From: a virus
IMG/VR virus record: IMGVR_UViG_3300021137_000046
Span: 1-38,246 of that record
Reading direction: 5' to 3' (one strand)
DNA: 38,246 bases
Shown: positions 21,814-30,303 of the stretch, in pieces
How the letters are laid out: every line of letters begins with the position of its first letter
Numbering within the stretch: position 1 is the stretch's first letter
Position numbers and translations under genes: made by a program
Notes under the pieces: generated by a model
Databases searched by the model: none
The model's input: the letters and a program-made list of their open reading frames with translations, nothing else
What the model was told of the DNA's origin: nothing

Positions 21814-22590
21814 ATGGGAGCAGTTTCAGTTTTGTGCCTCGGTCAATCGGGAAGTGGTAAATCAACCTCAATAGGTAATATACCGGAGTTAGGAATAAAA
21901 GGTCTTGATCCAAAAGAGACTATAATTATTAATGCTTTAGGTAAAGACTTGCCTTGGCGTGGTAGTAAGAAACAATATACAACTTGGTCTAAAACAGATA
22001 ATCCGAAAGGTAATTTGATATTTACTTCACATCCAAAAGAAATATTGGGTTGGCTTAAATATGTGAATGAAAATCGTCTTGATATCACTAATATCGTGAT
22101 TGATGACTCAACACATACTTATAGTATGGAGTTTATAAGACGTATTGGAGAGAATGGTTGGGAAAAATTTAATGATATTAGTTATTATATGGTTACTATA
22201 GCTAATGAAGTTAAAAAATTTAGAGATTCCCTTACTATATTTTTCATGCATCACGTAAAAACTGACGGCGACGATATATTATCTCCAAAAACCGTTTCTG
22301 CACAAACTATAGGAAATGTTGTAGACTCTAAAATGTCTAGCTATGAATCATTTTTTACAATAGTTTTATTAGCTGAAAAGAAGTTAGAAGGAGAAGATAT
22401 TAAATATCATTTTTTAACAGAAGCCGCAAATACAACAGTAAAGGCACCAGTGGGGATGTTTCCTTCTCGCGAGATTCCAAATGATTTAGGTTATGTGAAG
22501 GATATGATTCATTGTTATTATAATGATGAAGATTGTCAAAAAGAAGAAGAAAAACCAGTTAAAGCTAAAAGAAAAGAAATAGTAGAATAA
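21814..22590 (+). CDS. Sak4-like recombination ATPase
   Basis: A 258-residue RecA-type ATPase. Walker A LGQSGSGKST is near residues 9-18, and Walker B NIVIDDSTHTY near 97-107, followed by the FFMHHVK strand near 147. This is the layout of the phage AAA_24/Sak4 family, which promotes single-strand annealing or strand exchange in recombination. The SSB-like gene close downstream supports that role, since Sak4 proteins work with their own SSB. The C-terminus is Glu/Lys-rich. Preceded by its own promoter. Confidence 0.8.
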   Translation: MGAVSVLCLGQSGSGKSTSIGNIPELGIKGLDPKETIIINALGKDLPWRGSKKQYTTWSKTDNPKGNLIFTSHPKEILGWLKYVNENRLDITNIVIDDSTHTYSMEFIRRIGENGWEKFNDISYYMVTIANEVKKFRDSLTIFFMHHVKTDGDDILSPKTVSAQTIGNVVDSKMSSYESFFTIVLLAEKKLEGEDIKYHFLTEAANTTVKAPVGMFPSREIPNDLGYVKDMIHCYYNDEDCQKEEEKPVKAKRKEIVE

Positions 22591-22748
22591 TGGAAGATAC
22601 AATTACTATAAGTAAAAAGGAGTATAATTTATTAATTGAAAATTATTTATTATTATCTTGTTTACAAGAATTTGGTGTAGATAATTGGGAAGGTTATTCA
22701 AAAGTAGTCGAAGAATATAGAAATAGAAGTAAAATAATTGAAAATTAA
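22590..22748 (+). CDS. hypothetical protein, 52 aa
   Basis: Starts MEDTITISKKEYNLLIENYL, helical. Its ATG shares a base with the Sak4 stop (TAATG), so it is translationally coupled between the Sak4-like and SSB genes. No family recognised. Confidence 0.5.
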   Translation: MEDTITISKKEYNLLIENYLLLSCLQEFGVDNWEGYSKVVEEYRNRSKIIEN

Positions 22749-22759
22749 AAACAAATCAT

Positions 22760-23395
22760 ATGAGTGGAAATAACAATGTGGCACATAGAAGTGCAGAAAA
22801 TGAAATGATGGATTTTGGAAAGATTAGTATTCCTGAGCGTACAGAATATGTAAGTATGGGTAATTATTGGATGCATGTTGAATCTGCAAAATTTATAAAA
22901 CCTACTGAAAATAATAAGGAGGGTAAGCTTAAATGTCCTTATTTAGAAGTATTATTTTTAGGAAAGAGTGGGCAATTAACAGAGAAGTTCTATGTTAGTC
23001 CTGCAGAAGGTCTTATGAAGAGATTGCAATATTTGCATTTTGCGCTTACAGGAAAAGAATGTACCAAAGCATTTAAATCTGTAGATGAGGTAGGTAAATA
23101 TTATGAAACACTCCTGAATGATTCACGTATTACCCAAAAGAAACTTGCAATGATAGTTGCAGGACAAGAAAGTGCTAATGGGAAAATTTATGGGCAATTA
23201 CCTTATCTACATTTCATTATAGATACAGATTTAGCAAATAAGAGTGGATTTGAAGAAGGTAAATGGGAAGAAGGTAGTGCAAATTGGAATAATTTTCTGA
23301 AGAAATTGGATAAAAACCCAAGTCACGAAACAGAAGATATTATTTTGAGAGCTTCTGCACAAGTTCCTGATGTTTCGGATGATCTTCCGTTTTAG
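22760..23395 (+). CDS. single-stranded DNA-binding protein
   Basis: A 211-residue protein ending VPDVSDDLPF, the acidic, Phe-terminated tail of SSBs that recruits partner enzymes. The body has beta-rich sequence (NYWMHVESAKFIKP, then CPYLEVLFLGKSGQLTEKFY) consistent with an OB fold, and helical insertions. Longer than bacterial SSB, as is usual for phage versions. It should coat single strands during replication and support the Sak4-like ATPase upstream. The tail and context are strong; fold assignment is by inference. Confidence 0.78.
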   Translation: MSGNNNVAHRSAENEMMDFGKISIPERTEYVSMGNYWMHVESAKFIKPTENNKEGKLKCPYLEVLFLGKSGQLTEKFYVSPAEGLMKRLQYLHFALTGKECTKAFKSVDEVGKYYETLLNDSRITQKKLAMIVAGQESANGKIYGQLPYLHFIIDTDLANKSGFEEGKWEEGSANWNNFLKKLDKNPSHETEDIILRASAQVPDVSDDLPF

Positions 23396-23420
23396 AATGG
23401 TAATTATATAATAAAAATAA

Positions 23421-23428
23421 TAAATTTG
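23421..23428 (+). promoter_or_regulatory. possible -7 promoter box
   Basis: TAAATTTG fits TAnnTTTG, but no TTG is seen 20 bases upstream. If active, it would produce the 23538 transcript with a leader of about 100 nt. Confidence 0.3.
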
Positions 23429-23537
23429 TTATAGCAGGTCGAGTAAGGACGTAAATATAGGGTATCGTGCAATCAGATCAAAATATCATATATAACCTAC
23501 TTTTTTTAATCAAGTAACCAATTAAAATTTAAATATT

Positions 23538-23675
23538 ATGGCAGATAAGAAATCAACTGCAAAAATTAATCCAAAAGTGACTGCTTCAAAGAGTCCAACA
23601 CCTTCTAAGACTAATAATCTTAATGAAAAAGGTAAAGTAATGCCAAAAGCAGGTAAGGGTGGTAAAATGTGCTAA
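23538..23675 (+). CDS. small basic protein, 45 aa
   Basis: Starts MADKKSTAKINPKVTASKSP; Lys, Thr, Ser and Pro rich and likely disordered, ending GKGGKMC. A histone-tail-like, DNA- or RNA-binding peptide is plausible. It has its own terminator directly after, suggesting a separate, perhaps abundant, transcript. Confidence 0.5.
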   Translation: MADKKSTAKINPKVTASKSPTPSKTNNLNEKGKVMPKAGKGGKMC

Positions 23676-23710
23676 GAAAATCTAAATAATAATAGTAGAT
23701 AAAATATGTA

Positions 23711-23750
23711 AACGGTGTGGGTGTAAAATCCTGCACCGTTATTTTTTTTA
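23711..23750 (+). terminator. rho-independent terminator
   Basis: AACGGTG pairs with CACCGTT (23734-23740), extended by internal GG/CC pairs, followed by ATTTTTTTT. Strong by eye. Confidence 0.85.
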
Positions 23751-23759
23751 AAATATTTT

Positions 23760-23921
23760 ATGAAAAAACTCATTTTGAATATAGTTTTTTGGGTTCCATT
23801 TTTTGGTATTTTTGTTGCGCTACATTTAGAAAATAGAACAGGAACTATAGAAAAACTTTTAGTAAACGCAATGCATCATGCTTATTGTATGATTATTATT
23901 ATAGGATATATATTTTTTTAA
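23760..23921 (+). CDS. small membrane protein, 53 aa
   Basis: Two hydrophobic spans (about residues 3-22 and 42-53) flank a polar helix (LENRTGTIEKLLVNAMHH). Immediately after the terminator. No family recognised. Confidence 0.45.
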   Translation: MKKLILNIVFWVPFFGIFVALHLENRTGTIEKLLVNAMHHAYCMIIIIGYIFF

Positions 23922-24019
23922 TTGGAAATCTACATTAATTTGGCCAAGTCAGAAAATAAAGACTAAATATTTTAATATATATGTATTTGGTTATGTAATT
24001 TCTATAAAACTTAAAAATT

Positions 24020-24148
24020 ATGAGTAATGAAGAAACTACAATTTGTCTTTTAATATCTATGGGATATTTTAGAGAAAATAAAGAAGATTATAAAAAGATT
24101 GCACTATATAAAAAATTTTTAAAAATTTTAAATAAATGCAAGAGTTAG
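24020..24148 (+). CDS. hypothetical peptide, 42 aa
   Basis: Starts MSNEETTICLLISMGYFREN with a Lys-rich tail. It overlaps the primase start by 13 bases. Confidence 0.35.
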   Translation: MSNEETTICLLISMGYFRENKEDYKKIALYKKFLKILNKCKS

Positions 24149-25161
24149 ATTTTAGTAAAATAAGTGTAAAAATACCGCTTACACCTGAATACATCCTATC
24201 TAAAATAGATCAAATAGCGATAATGATGTATTATTTGGGATCTTTTAAAATAGGAAAGGCATTTAATTCACCTTTTAGAAAAGATGATTTAGCAAGTGCG
24301 GGAGTATTTATACATACTAATGGAACACTTCTTTTTAAAGATTTTAAAACTTCTGAGGTATTAAATTGTTTTCAGGTAGTAAAAAAGAAATGCAATTGTA
24401 ATTTTGCAGGGTGTCTACAAATTATTGCAGAAGATTTTGGATTATTAAATAGACAATCAAGAATTCCTAAGAGTTTTTATAAAGAATTAGAAGACTTAGA
24501 TAAAGAAATTAAGAAGGAAACTCTAATACAATTTGAGCCAGAACCTTGGACTAGAAAAAATAGTTTATTTTGGAGGCGAGGGGATATTACTATAGAAGAA
24601 TTAAATGCCTCAGGAGATATTTTTTACACAAAAACGCTTTATATAAATCATCAAGAAATATATAACCCTAATAAATTTCATAGATATGCTTATGTGCAAA
24701 AATGTGAAATAAAAAATAAAATAGAATCTCGTGTAAAGGTATATAGTCCTCAGGATAATAAAATGAAGTTTGTTTCTAGTATACCTTTAGGGTGTATGGG
24801 TGGCATATTTGATTTACCTAAAAAAGATGATAGAGTATTTATTTTAAAAAGTCGAAAGGATGCATTAGTTGCCCAAAAATTTTTTACAGATGTTTGTTGG
24901 ACAAATAATGAATCTTTACAGGCATTTCCAGATGCAATACAAAAAAGACTTTTAGGTGAATATAAAGAAGCATATATAGTGTATGGGAGTGATCCACACG
25001 CAGTTGAGGTGTCAAAAAAGCTTACAGAAAGAGGCTTTAAATATTTTAATACTTATAAATCAGACTATGAAAAGTATAAGTGTGAAGATTTATTTGATAT
25101 TTCTACTATGTTTGGAATAGACGAAGTTAAAGTGCAATTAAAAAGTAAAAACTTAATATAA
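24136..25161 (+). CDS. DnaG-like DNA primase, degenerate TOPRIM
   Basis: A 341-residue protein. The N-terminal part has the primase zinc-domain pattern SPFRKDDLASAGVFIHTNG, FKDF, then CNCNFAGCLQIIAEDFGLL (residues about 48-113), although the CHC zinc ligands are only partly kept. A TOPRIM-like region follows: FILKSRKDALVAQKF (near 235) and AYIVYGSDPHAVEVSKKL (near 277). In active primases the first segment carries a catalytic Glu and the second DxD; here Lys replaces Glu and only one Asp remains. It may thus have altered metal use or act as a non-catalytic partner. Context (replication genes) supports a primosome role. Confidence 0.7.
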   Translation: MQELDFSKISVKIPLTPEYILSKIDQIAIMMYYLGSFKIGKAFNSPFRKDDLASAGVFIHTNGTLLFKDFKTSEVLNCFQVVKKKCNCNFAGCLQIIAEDFGLLNRQSRIPKSFYKELEDLDKEIKKETLIQFEPEPWTRKNSLFWRRGDITIEELNASGDIFYTKTLYINHQEIYNPNKFHRYAYVQKCEIKNKIESRVKVYSPQDNKMKFVSSIPLGCMGGIFDLPKKDDRVFILKSRKDALVAQKFFTDVCWTNNESLQAFPDAIQKRLLGEYKEAYIVYGSDPHAVEVSKKLTERGFKYFNTYKSDYEKYKCEDLFDISTMFGIDEVKVQLKSKNLI

Positions 25162-25162
25162 G

Positions 25163-25513
25163 ATGCTACAAAAAGAAATATTAGAATACGAAGAAACAAT
25201 AACTTTCCTAAAAGAGCAGATAGAATTACGGGATAAAGAAATAGCTAAATTAGAAGGTATAAATAAAATAAAACAAGCTCAAATAGATGCTCAAGGTAAG
25301 ATTCTACTTAGACAGAATATTCAATTGCGCCACCAAAATTTTACAAGTGCAAGTAATTTACCTGTAATAGTAAGTCAAATAGATAATGCAACAGTAGATG
25401 CAATTTGGGAAGAGCATAATAAAGGAGAATTAGGAGAAGTACCTAACATAGAATTTTTAGAAGAATTTAATAAATCTATGGAAATAGTAGACGGTAATAT
25501 TGCAAAAGATTAA
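25163..25513 (+). CDS. coiled-coil protein, 116 aa
   Basis: The N-terminal half is a continuous charged coiled coil (LEYEETITFLKEQIELRDKE onward to residue 50), then a short conserved-looking acidic part (AIWEEHNKGELGEVPNIEFL). It starts two bases after the primase stop. Possibly a primosome or scaffold partner; no family recognised. Confidence 0.55.
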   Translation: MLQKEILEYEETITFLKEQIELRDKEIAKLEGINKIKQAQIDAQGKILLRQNIQLRHQNFTSASNLPVIVSQIDNATVDAIWEEHNKGELGEVPNIEFLEEFNKSMEIVDGNIAKD

Positions 25514-25526
25514 AAATTTTTAGAAA

Positions 25527-25971
25527 ATGCAAAAAAAAATTTCAACATAAAGTAAGAAAAATAATTGCAACACCTTGGGATAATGTTTATTATAGAATAG
25601 ACGGAGAACATAATTTAGTCCCAAAATGGATGATTGAAAACTCAAATGATTGGGAAGAAATAATAGAAAAGAAATATCACTTTACTACTTCCGACGGAGT
25701 TCCAATATTTGAAGGGGATTATTGGTGGTGGGTTAATCAACAATTTTCAATTTACAATTTTTTAGTTAGTAAATTCGGAGGAAATTGCAATGATACACGG
25801 TTTGCATTCTCCACTGAAAAATTAGCACGAGATTATATATTAGAAAATAAACCAATATTTACAATGCAAAATATAAAAGCAATTTTAGGAAATAATATTG
25901 CAATTTCTACAGATAAAGTAAAACAAGATTTTTTATTTTATACACAACAAAAATTAGGTTATGATAAATGA
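25527..25971 (+). pseudogene. gene with A9-tract frameshift at N-terminus
   Basis: A frame starting at ATG 25630 gives a 113-residue protein (MIENSNDWEEIIEKKYHFTT, with a WWW cluster in GDYWWWVNQ). The same frame is open upstream without a start and reads plausible protein (IIATPWDNVYYRIDGEHNLV) back to ATGCA9 at 25527-25539. With one A fewer, the ATG at 25527 would be in frame. Either polymerase or ribosome slippage on A9 makes the longer form, or the tract was miscounted, or the gene starts at 25630. Function unknown. Confidence 0.55.
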
Positions 25972-26806
25972 AATAGATTATAAGATATTAATATGTGCCT
26001 ATCCAAGTGGATTTGAATATAAATTAGATGAAACAAAAAATGAGTTTAGAAGCCCCACATTTAATATACCCTATACATATAAGAAACAAATGACGTATCT
26101 TACACGATCTTTTAATCCTTGTTTTATTAAATCAATAAAAAGACTTAAAGATGGTGCAATTTTTACAATAGGTGATCAAATAGGAAATAAAGATTTTGAT
26201 GTAGTATATAATGTTATTCCATTTCAGATTTTAAGTATAGAAATGGGAGTGGGGTTTGTAAAATTAAAAGGAAATCAACAATCGGTTTTATTACAAGATG
26301 CAACTTTTCTATTAAAAAATTCTGAAAAAACGCAAATAAAAGAAGAACAACCAATTAAAATAAGTAAAAATGTGAAGAAAGTAGAAGAATATATAGATAA
26401 GGATAACAACATATATACATTATCAGAAGATGAAACTTATTATTCAATAGTAGGACAAATGAGTAGATTTTCTGAAAATGCATTAAAATTGTTTTGCACT
26501 CCTTACGATGAAACTAAAGATGGTAAAAAATCTAAAACAACTAAAAAAGATAAAGAAATGAAAGTTTCAGTTAAAGCAGGTAAAGTAAGACCAATTAAGA
26601 TTGGTGATTTAGTATATAATAAAAAAAGTAAATATATTGGTATATTAGCTGGAAACGGTAACGTTGGAGCTATAGCTAAAATTTTTGTTTTGCACGTAGA
26701 AAATCCCAAAAACCACACTACAATTGCACCGTTTAAATATTTAGATACAAATCCTTTAGATTGTGAATTATTTGAAGGAGAAATAATTTTAAATAATGAC
26801 AAATAA
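25961..26806 (+). CDS. hypothetical SH3-module protein, 281 aa
   Basis: Starts MINEIDYKILICAYPSGFEY. The middle has KDGAIFTIGDQIGNKDFDVV, and the C-terminal third has VRPIKIGDLVYNKKSKYIGI followed by FVLHVENPKN, both of the IGD-strand type seen in the 9435 product. A Lys-rich linker (KTTKKDKEMKVSVK) separates the parts. No catalytic motif. It overlaps the previous gene by 11 bases and opens the run leading into the ligase cluster. Confidence 0.55.
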   Translation: MINEIDYKILICAYPSGFEYKLDETKNEFRSPTFNIPYTYKKQMTYLTRSFNPCFIKSIKRLKDGAIFTIGDQIGNKDFDVVYNVIPFQILSIEMGVGFVKLKGNQQSVLLQDATFLLKNSEKTQIKEEQPIKISKNVKKVEEYIDKDNNIYTLSEDETYYSIVGQMSRFSENALKLFCTPYDETKDGKKSKTTKKDKEMKVSVKAGKVRPIKIGDLVYNKKSKYIGILAGNGNVGAIAKIFVLHVENPKNHTTIAPFKYLDTNPLDCELFEGEIILNNDK

Positions 26807-26812
26807 ACACAT

Positions 26813-27265
26813 ATGCAAACAACAACAAACACAAAAAAACTTTTACAGATAGATGGGGATACTAAATATATCCTCATCTGTTGTTTTGGTTCGCTTCGTA
26901 AGAATTTCGGATCAAATTATGACAGGTATTTAAAAAATAAAAGTCAATGGCTTGGGCAAATTAGAACTAAGCCTGAATATAAAATGCTATCTATGGGTAC
27001 TTATCCTGTAGTAGTAAAAGGTACAAAATCAATTATATGTGATGTATTTAAGATTTCTTCTAATAGAGTATTGCAAGATATATTTACTTTAGAGGGTATT
27101 TGTGAAAATTGTGAATCAAATGCACATAAATTACAAAAAATCTTAACAGAATTTGGTGAAGCATATATATTTTTAGACGAGAATATAGATATAAAACACG
27201 GGATATTGGTTAATGAAGGTGACTGGTTTAAAAGACCTCTTATTAGAAAAACTTTACAATTTTAA
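26813..27265 (+). CDS. hypothetical protein, 150 aa
   Basis: Starts MQTTTNTKKLLQIDGDTKYI, with a basic segment (GSNYDRYLKNKSQWLGQIRT) and a CENCESN pair near residue 102. It is six bases after the previous gene and four before the next. No family recognised; probably part of the ligase-cluster operon. Confidence 0.55.
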   Translation: MQTTTNTKKLLQIDGDTKYILICCFGSLRKNFGSNYDRYLKNKSQWLGQIRTKPEYKMLSMGTYPVVVKGTKSIICDVFKISSNRVLQDIFTLEGICENCESNAHKLQKILTEFGEAYIFLDENIDIKHGILVNEGDWFKRPLIRKTLQF

Positions 27266-27269
27266 AAAA

Positions 27270-28466
27270 ATGAGCACAACACAACAACAAATAAAGGTAT
27301 ATGACAATGTAATAATAAAACCAACAGGCACACTATTTTCACAGATGTCTTCAGAAATGAATCTATTTAGAACTAAAAAGATTTATGGTATAGTGTTGTC
27401 TGCAATTTGCCCGGTAGGTATGGCAGGTTATAACTCTACTAATTGGTCAATTTCGGTGCAATTTCTAAAAGATAGCAACTACCAAAAAACCTATAATGTT
27501 AAGCAGGCAGATTTAGAAATTGTTTCTACTAAAGACCTAGAAAAACTAAAAAAGATTACTGAAGAGTATTTAAAAGACTTTGGTAAAAAAGATGAAGGCT
27601 TAATATCCGCATTAAAAACACCTGCAAAAGGTGATTATTCTAAAATAGATGTAAATGCAAATTTGTTTGAAAAATTTAATAAAATTTTATTAACAAATAG
27701 AGTATTTGCTTGTAAAACACAAATAGATTGGAAAACAGGTAAACATAATTCAGATTGGACTTCTGTAGAAGGTAAACAAGATTGCGGATGGTATGCATGT
27801 TGCTGTGATTATCTAAAAACAACAAAAGATGTAATATTTTATATACCTGAGTATTATTTAAATTTATATGGTTATACTGTTTATGATTTACATAAATGGT
27901 TGCAGTTTTTAGAAAATTGTCAAATAGATTTTAATTATATATTAGAAGGTGAGTGTACATTTCCCGAACAGTATAAGTATAGATTAAGTGATACGGAAAG
28001 ACACTCTAAAGAACCTTATAGTTTATATTTACACACAAATGAAATAAGGCCAAATTTAAATACAAAGTTTATTGAAATAAAAATGAAAAATCCTGGTGCA
28101 GCTTGGCATAACCATTTACATGTAATTTGTCTTAGGTATATACATAGTCAATGGCATTGGTTTATTCCTGCTTTAGCTATGCAAATAAAAGATGCATTAG
28201 GTAAAAAAGTTTCTAATTGGGAAGCTTTAATGATGGCGCATTTTCACAAAGATATGTTACAAACTAATGATAGATCTTTAACGTATCGCAATAAATTTCA
28301 CAATTGCTTTGTTTCACCAAAAACTATTGTAACAAACATAATAAGTAATAGTTCAATGCAAAGAAGTTTTGTATATATTGAATCAAGAAATAAAGATTTG
28401 CCAAAATGCCAAGAATTTATAGAAAAAAAAGATTTTGAAGGTTTATATAATTTTATAAAAAAATAA
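27270..28466 (+). CDS. ligase-cluster protein of unknown function
   Basis: A 398-residue protein from the ATG at 27270 (MSTTQQQIKVYDNVIIKPTG); an ATG 57 bases upstream in frame lies inside the preceding gene and is not preferred. The N-terminal ~85 residues form an SH3-like module (VYDNVIIKP ... ADLEIV). The C-terminal half is rich in His, Trp and Cys with conserved-looking blocks (CGWYACCCDYLK near 172; FIEIKMKNPGAAWHNHLHVI near 267; RYIHSQWHWF). The His-x-His and Glu could be a catalytic or metal site, even a highly diverged ligase fold, but that is speculative. It precedes the type-2 amidoligase by one base. Confidence 0.55.
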   Translation: MSTTQQQIKVYDNVIIKPTGTLFSQMSSEMNLFRTKKIYGIVLSAICPVGMAGYNSTNWSISVQFLKDSNYQKTYNVKQADLEIVSTKDLEKLKKITEEYLKDFGKKDEGLISALKTPAKGDYSKIDVNANLFEKFNKILLTNRVFACKTQIDWKTGKHNSDWTSVEGKQDCGWYACCCDYLKTTKDVIFYIPEYYLNLYGYTVYDLHKWLQFLENCQIDFNYILEGECTFPEQYKYRLSDTERHSKEPYSLYLHTNEIRPNLNTKFIEIKMKNPGAAWHNHLHVICLRYIHSQWHWFIPALAMQIKDALGKKVSNWEALMMAHFHKDMLQTNDRSLTYRNKFHNCFVSPKTIVTNIISNSSMQRSFVYIESRNKDLPKCQEFIEKKDFEGLYNFIKK

Positions 28467-28467
28467 T

Positions 28468-29091
28468 ATGGAAGTTTTAGAAAGACAACAAATTAAAAAT
28501 TATACACTTGGTAGCGATGTAGAATATTTTTTACAAGATAAAAATACTGAAGCAATAGTAACTGCTGAAGGAAAAATAAAAGGTACAAAGCATGAACCAT
28601 TTCGATTTGATGCAGAAAATAAATATTTTGCAACTAGTTTAGATTGTGTTTTAGCTGAAGGTAATATCCCACCTTGTAAAACACCAGGAGAATTCTATTT
28701 AGCAATTCAGAAACTTCTAAGATATATTAATGGAACTATTCCAAATCACTTAGAGGCAATAGCAATTCCTGCTGCAAGAATGGCAGAAGAAGAATTAGTT
28801 TCTGATACTGCAAAAGAGTACGGATGTATGCCTTCAATAAACTGTTGGACACTTGCCGAAATTAGACCTATTCCAAGTGGTGATAACTGTCGCGCGGCAG
28901 GATTCCACATTCATATAGGATATGATGAACCAAATTCTAAAATGAATTTGCAATTAATTAAAGCAATGGATTTATTTTTAGGAATACCAAGTGTTTTAAT
29001 AGAACCAGAAAATGAAAGGAAGTCTGTAGGTTATGGTTGCGCTGGAAATTTTAGGGAGTGCCACTATGGTAGAGAAATAAAAAACACATAT
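28468..29091 (+). CDS. phage amidoligase (COOH-NH2 ligase type 2), exon 1
   Basis: The first 208 codons of a glutamine-synthetase-fold ligase of the phiEco32-type COOH-NH2 ligase family. Visible motifs: LGSDVEYFL (residues 14-22, first acidic metal ligands), SLDCVLAEGNIPPCKTPGEF (near 50), RAAGFHIHIGYD (near 145, His-x-His) and CAGNFRECHYGREIKN (near 190, the E-x-K equivalent of E-x-R). The unspliced frame ends in a stop 12 bases into the intron (TAG at 29101). Joined to 30304-30504 it makes 274 residues, the usual size of the family. These enzymes are predicted to form amide bonds between a carboxylate and an amine using ATP; the substrate is unknown. Confidence 0.85.
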
Positions 29092-29120
29092 AGTTTAAAT
29101 TAGTAGTTTTTATTGATTAA

Positions 29121-29152
29121 TTTGGTAAATTCAAAAAGTTTTTGTATATTTT
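29121..29152 (+). promoter_or_regulatory. intron-internal promoter
   Basis: TTTG (29121-29124), 20 bases, then TATATTTT (29145-29152), inside the 16-mer GTATATTTTATTATAC. It lies 31 bases before the ATG of the LAGLIDADG gene, the same distance as the twin promoter in intron 2. Confidence 0.65.
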
Positions 29153-29175
29153 ATTATACATAGACTTTTAACCGA

Positions 29176-30096
29176 ATGATTAAGAAAGAAATATTAAATA
29201 GAGTAGTAGAATTACACGAAAAAGGACTAATTGATACAGAAATTGCAAAACAAATAGGAAAGAGTCCCGATACAGTTGCATATTATAGAAAAAAATTAAA
29301 TATTGAAAGTAATTTTCGATTAAATCATCCAAATATTGATGAGTTTATACTTGAAGATTTAAATAATAAACTTTCAACTTATGCAATTTGTAAGAAACAC
29401 CAAATAAGTTCTTGTTATGTACGTAGAGTTGCAAGAGATAATGATATACAACCCTTTAAGCAATATCTAAACCAAAATCGAAGATTTGTTAAAAATAATC
29501 CATTTGAAGATCTATCTAATCCAGAAGTTCAATATTGGTTAGGTATGTTGGCTGCTGACGGAACAATTTCTGGAACAAGACTTACTTTAGGGTTAAAAGA
29601 ACAAGATAAAACTCACATAGAGAAATTTATCAAATTTTTAGGTGGTAAAGTAAAAATAAGAAAAACCTGTAAAGATGAAAAATATTATTCTTACACATGT
29701 TCTTTTAGAAATAAAGAAGTGATTGATTTTTTAGAAAAATTAGGTATTATAGCAAACAAAAGCTTAACACTTGACTATAAGGGAGAAATTACTTTAGATT
29801 TTTTAAGGGGAATAATAGATGGGGATGGATATATTAGAAAAAAAAGTCTTGATGAAATATCAATATTAACAGGTTCAAAATTATTTGCAAATCAATTAGT
29901 AACGGCTATTAAAAAATTATTTAATATAGAAGCAAAACTATATATTCGTATGTTTAAAAACGAAATGTATTATGTGGCTATATTAGGTAAAAAACGTGTA
30001 CCAAAAATACTTGATGAATTATATTTAAACGCTTGTATTTTTTTAGATAGAAAATACAATAATGCCATACTCGATAGAAATATTGAGAAAAAATAA
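29176..30096 (+). CDS. LAGLIDADG homing endonuclease
   Basis: A 306-residue intron-encoded nuclease. The N-terminal part holds one or two helix-turn-helix units (EKGLIDTEIAKQIGKSPDTV, residues 15-34, and TYAICKKHQISSCYVRRVAR near 73-92). Two LAGLIDADG helices follow: YWLGMLAADGTI (near 121) and FLRGIIDGDGYI (near 213), each with its catalytic Asp. The pair makes a monomeric enzyme cutting the intronless amidoligase allele, which drives intron homing. It is expressed from its own promoter, independent of the host gene. Confidence 0.9.
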   Translation: MIKKEILNRVVELHEKGLIDTEIAKQIGKSPDTVAYYRKKLNIESNFRLNHPNIDEFILEDLNNKLSTYAICKKHQISSCYVRRVARDNDIQPFKQYLNQNRRFVKNNPFEDLSNPEVQYWLGMLAADGTISGTRLTLGLKEQDKTHIEKFIKFLGGKVKIRKTCKDEKYYSYTCSFRNKEVIDFLEKLGIIANKSLTLDYKGEITLDFLRGIIDGDGYIRKKSLDEISILTGSKLFANQLVTAIKKLFNIEAKLYIRMFKNEMYYVAILGKKRVPKILDELYLNACIFLDRKYNNAILDRNIEKK

Positions 30097-30156
30097 CACT
30101 TTAAATTCAGGGAACCAGCGTTGGGAATCCTGAGCGAAATCCATTAAGTAGATGAA

Positions 30157-30193
30157 AACCTAGACCAGAAAAAATGTGGGGTCTAGGTTTTTT
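30157..30193 (+). terminator. terminator-like hairpin inside intron 1
   Basis: AACCTAGAC (30157-30165) pairs with GTCTAGGTT (30180-30188), followed by TTTT. It may be a peripheral P6-type helix of the intron, or a terminator for the endonuclease transcript. If it terminates, it would also reduce read-through into the second exon. Confidence 0.5.
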
Positions 30194-30303
30194 GATTTTA
30201 TTTATAAGGAGACGTGCAACGACTATAATAAGTGCATCTTAACGTAAAGACGAAGATGAAGGGATAGTCTGGCTAGCAGAGAAGCTAGAGGGTAGAGTAC
30301 AGG

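Larger units (their letters stand above)
29092..30303 (+). other. group I intron 1 (in type-2 amidoligase)
   Basis: A 1,212-nt self-splicing intron. Exon 1 ends in T (29091) and the intron ends in G (30303), the canonical U-G and terminal-G rules; the five bases AGTTT repeat at both ends, so the shift giving both features was chosen. Core elements lie after the ORF: P4 (TTCAGGGAA ... AATCCTGAGC at 30107-30134), P7 (ACGACTAT near 30217 with GGATAGTCT near 30261), P8 (CATCTT/AAGATG near 30235-30258), and a CTAG/CTAG P9 hairpin near 30270. The LAGLIDADG gene sits 5' of P4. Joining the flanks restores the ligase reading frame exactly. Confidence 0.88.

Noticed and set aside
26503-26877. 124-codon minus-strand ORF
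   Set aside because: Antisense shadow of the 25961 and 26813 genes; its hydrophobic composition comes from Lys/Glu codons read backwards.
29092-30303. Group II intron or intein instead of group I
   Set aside because: The P4/P7/P8 core, terminal G and LAGLIDADG gene fit group I; there is no reverse transcriptase, no GUGYG start, and stop codons rule out an intein.
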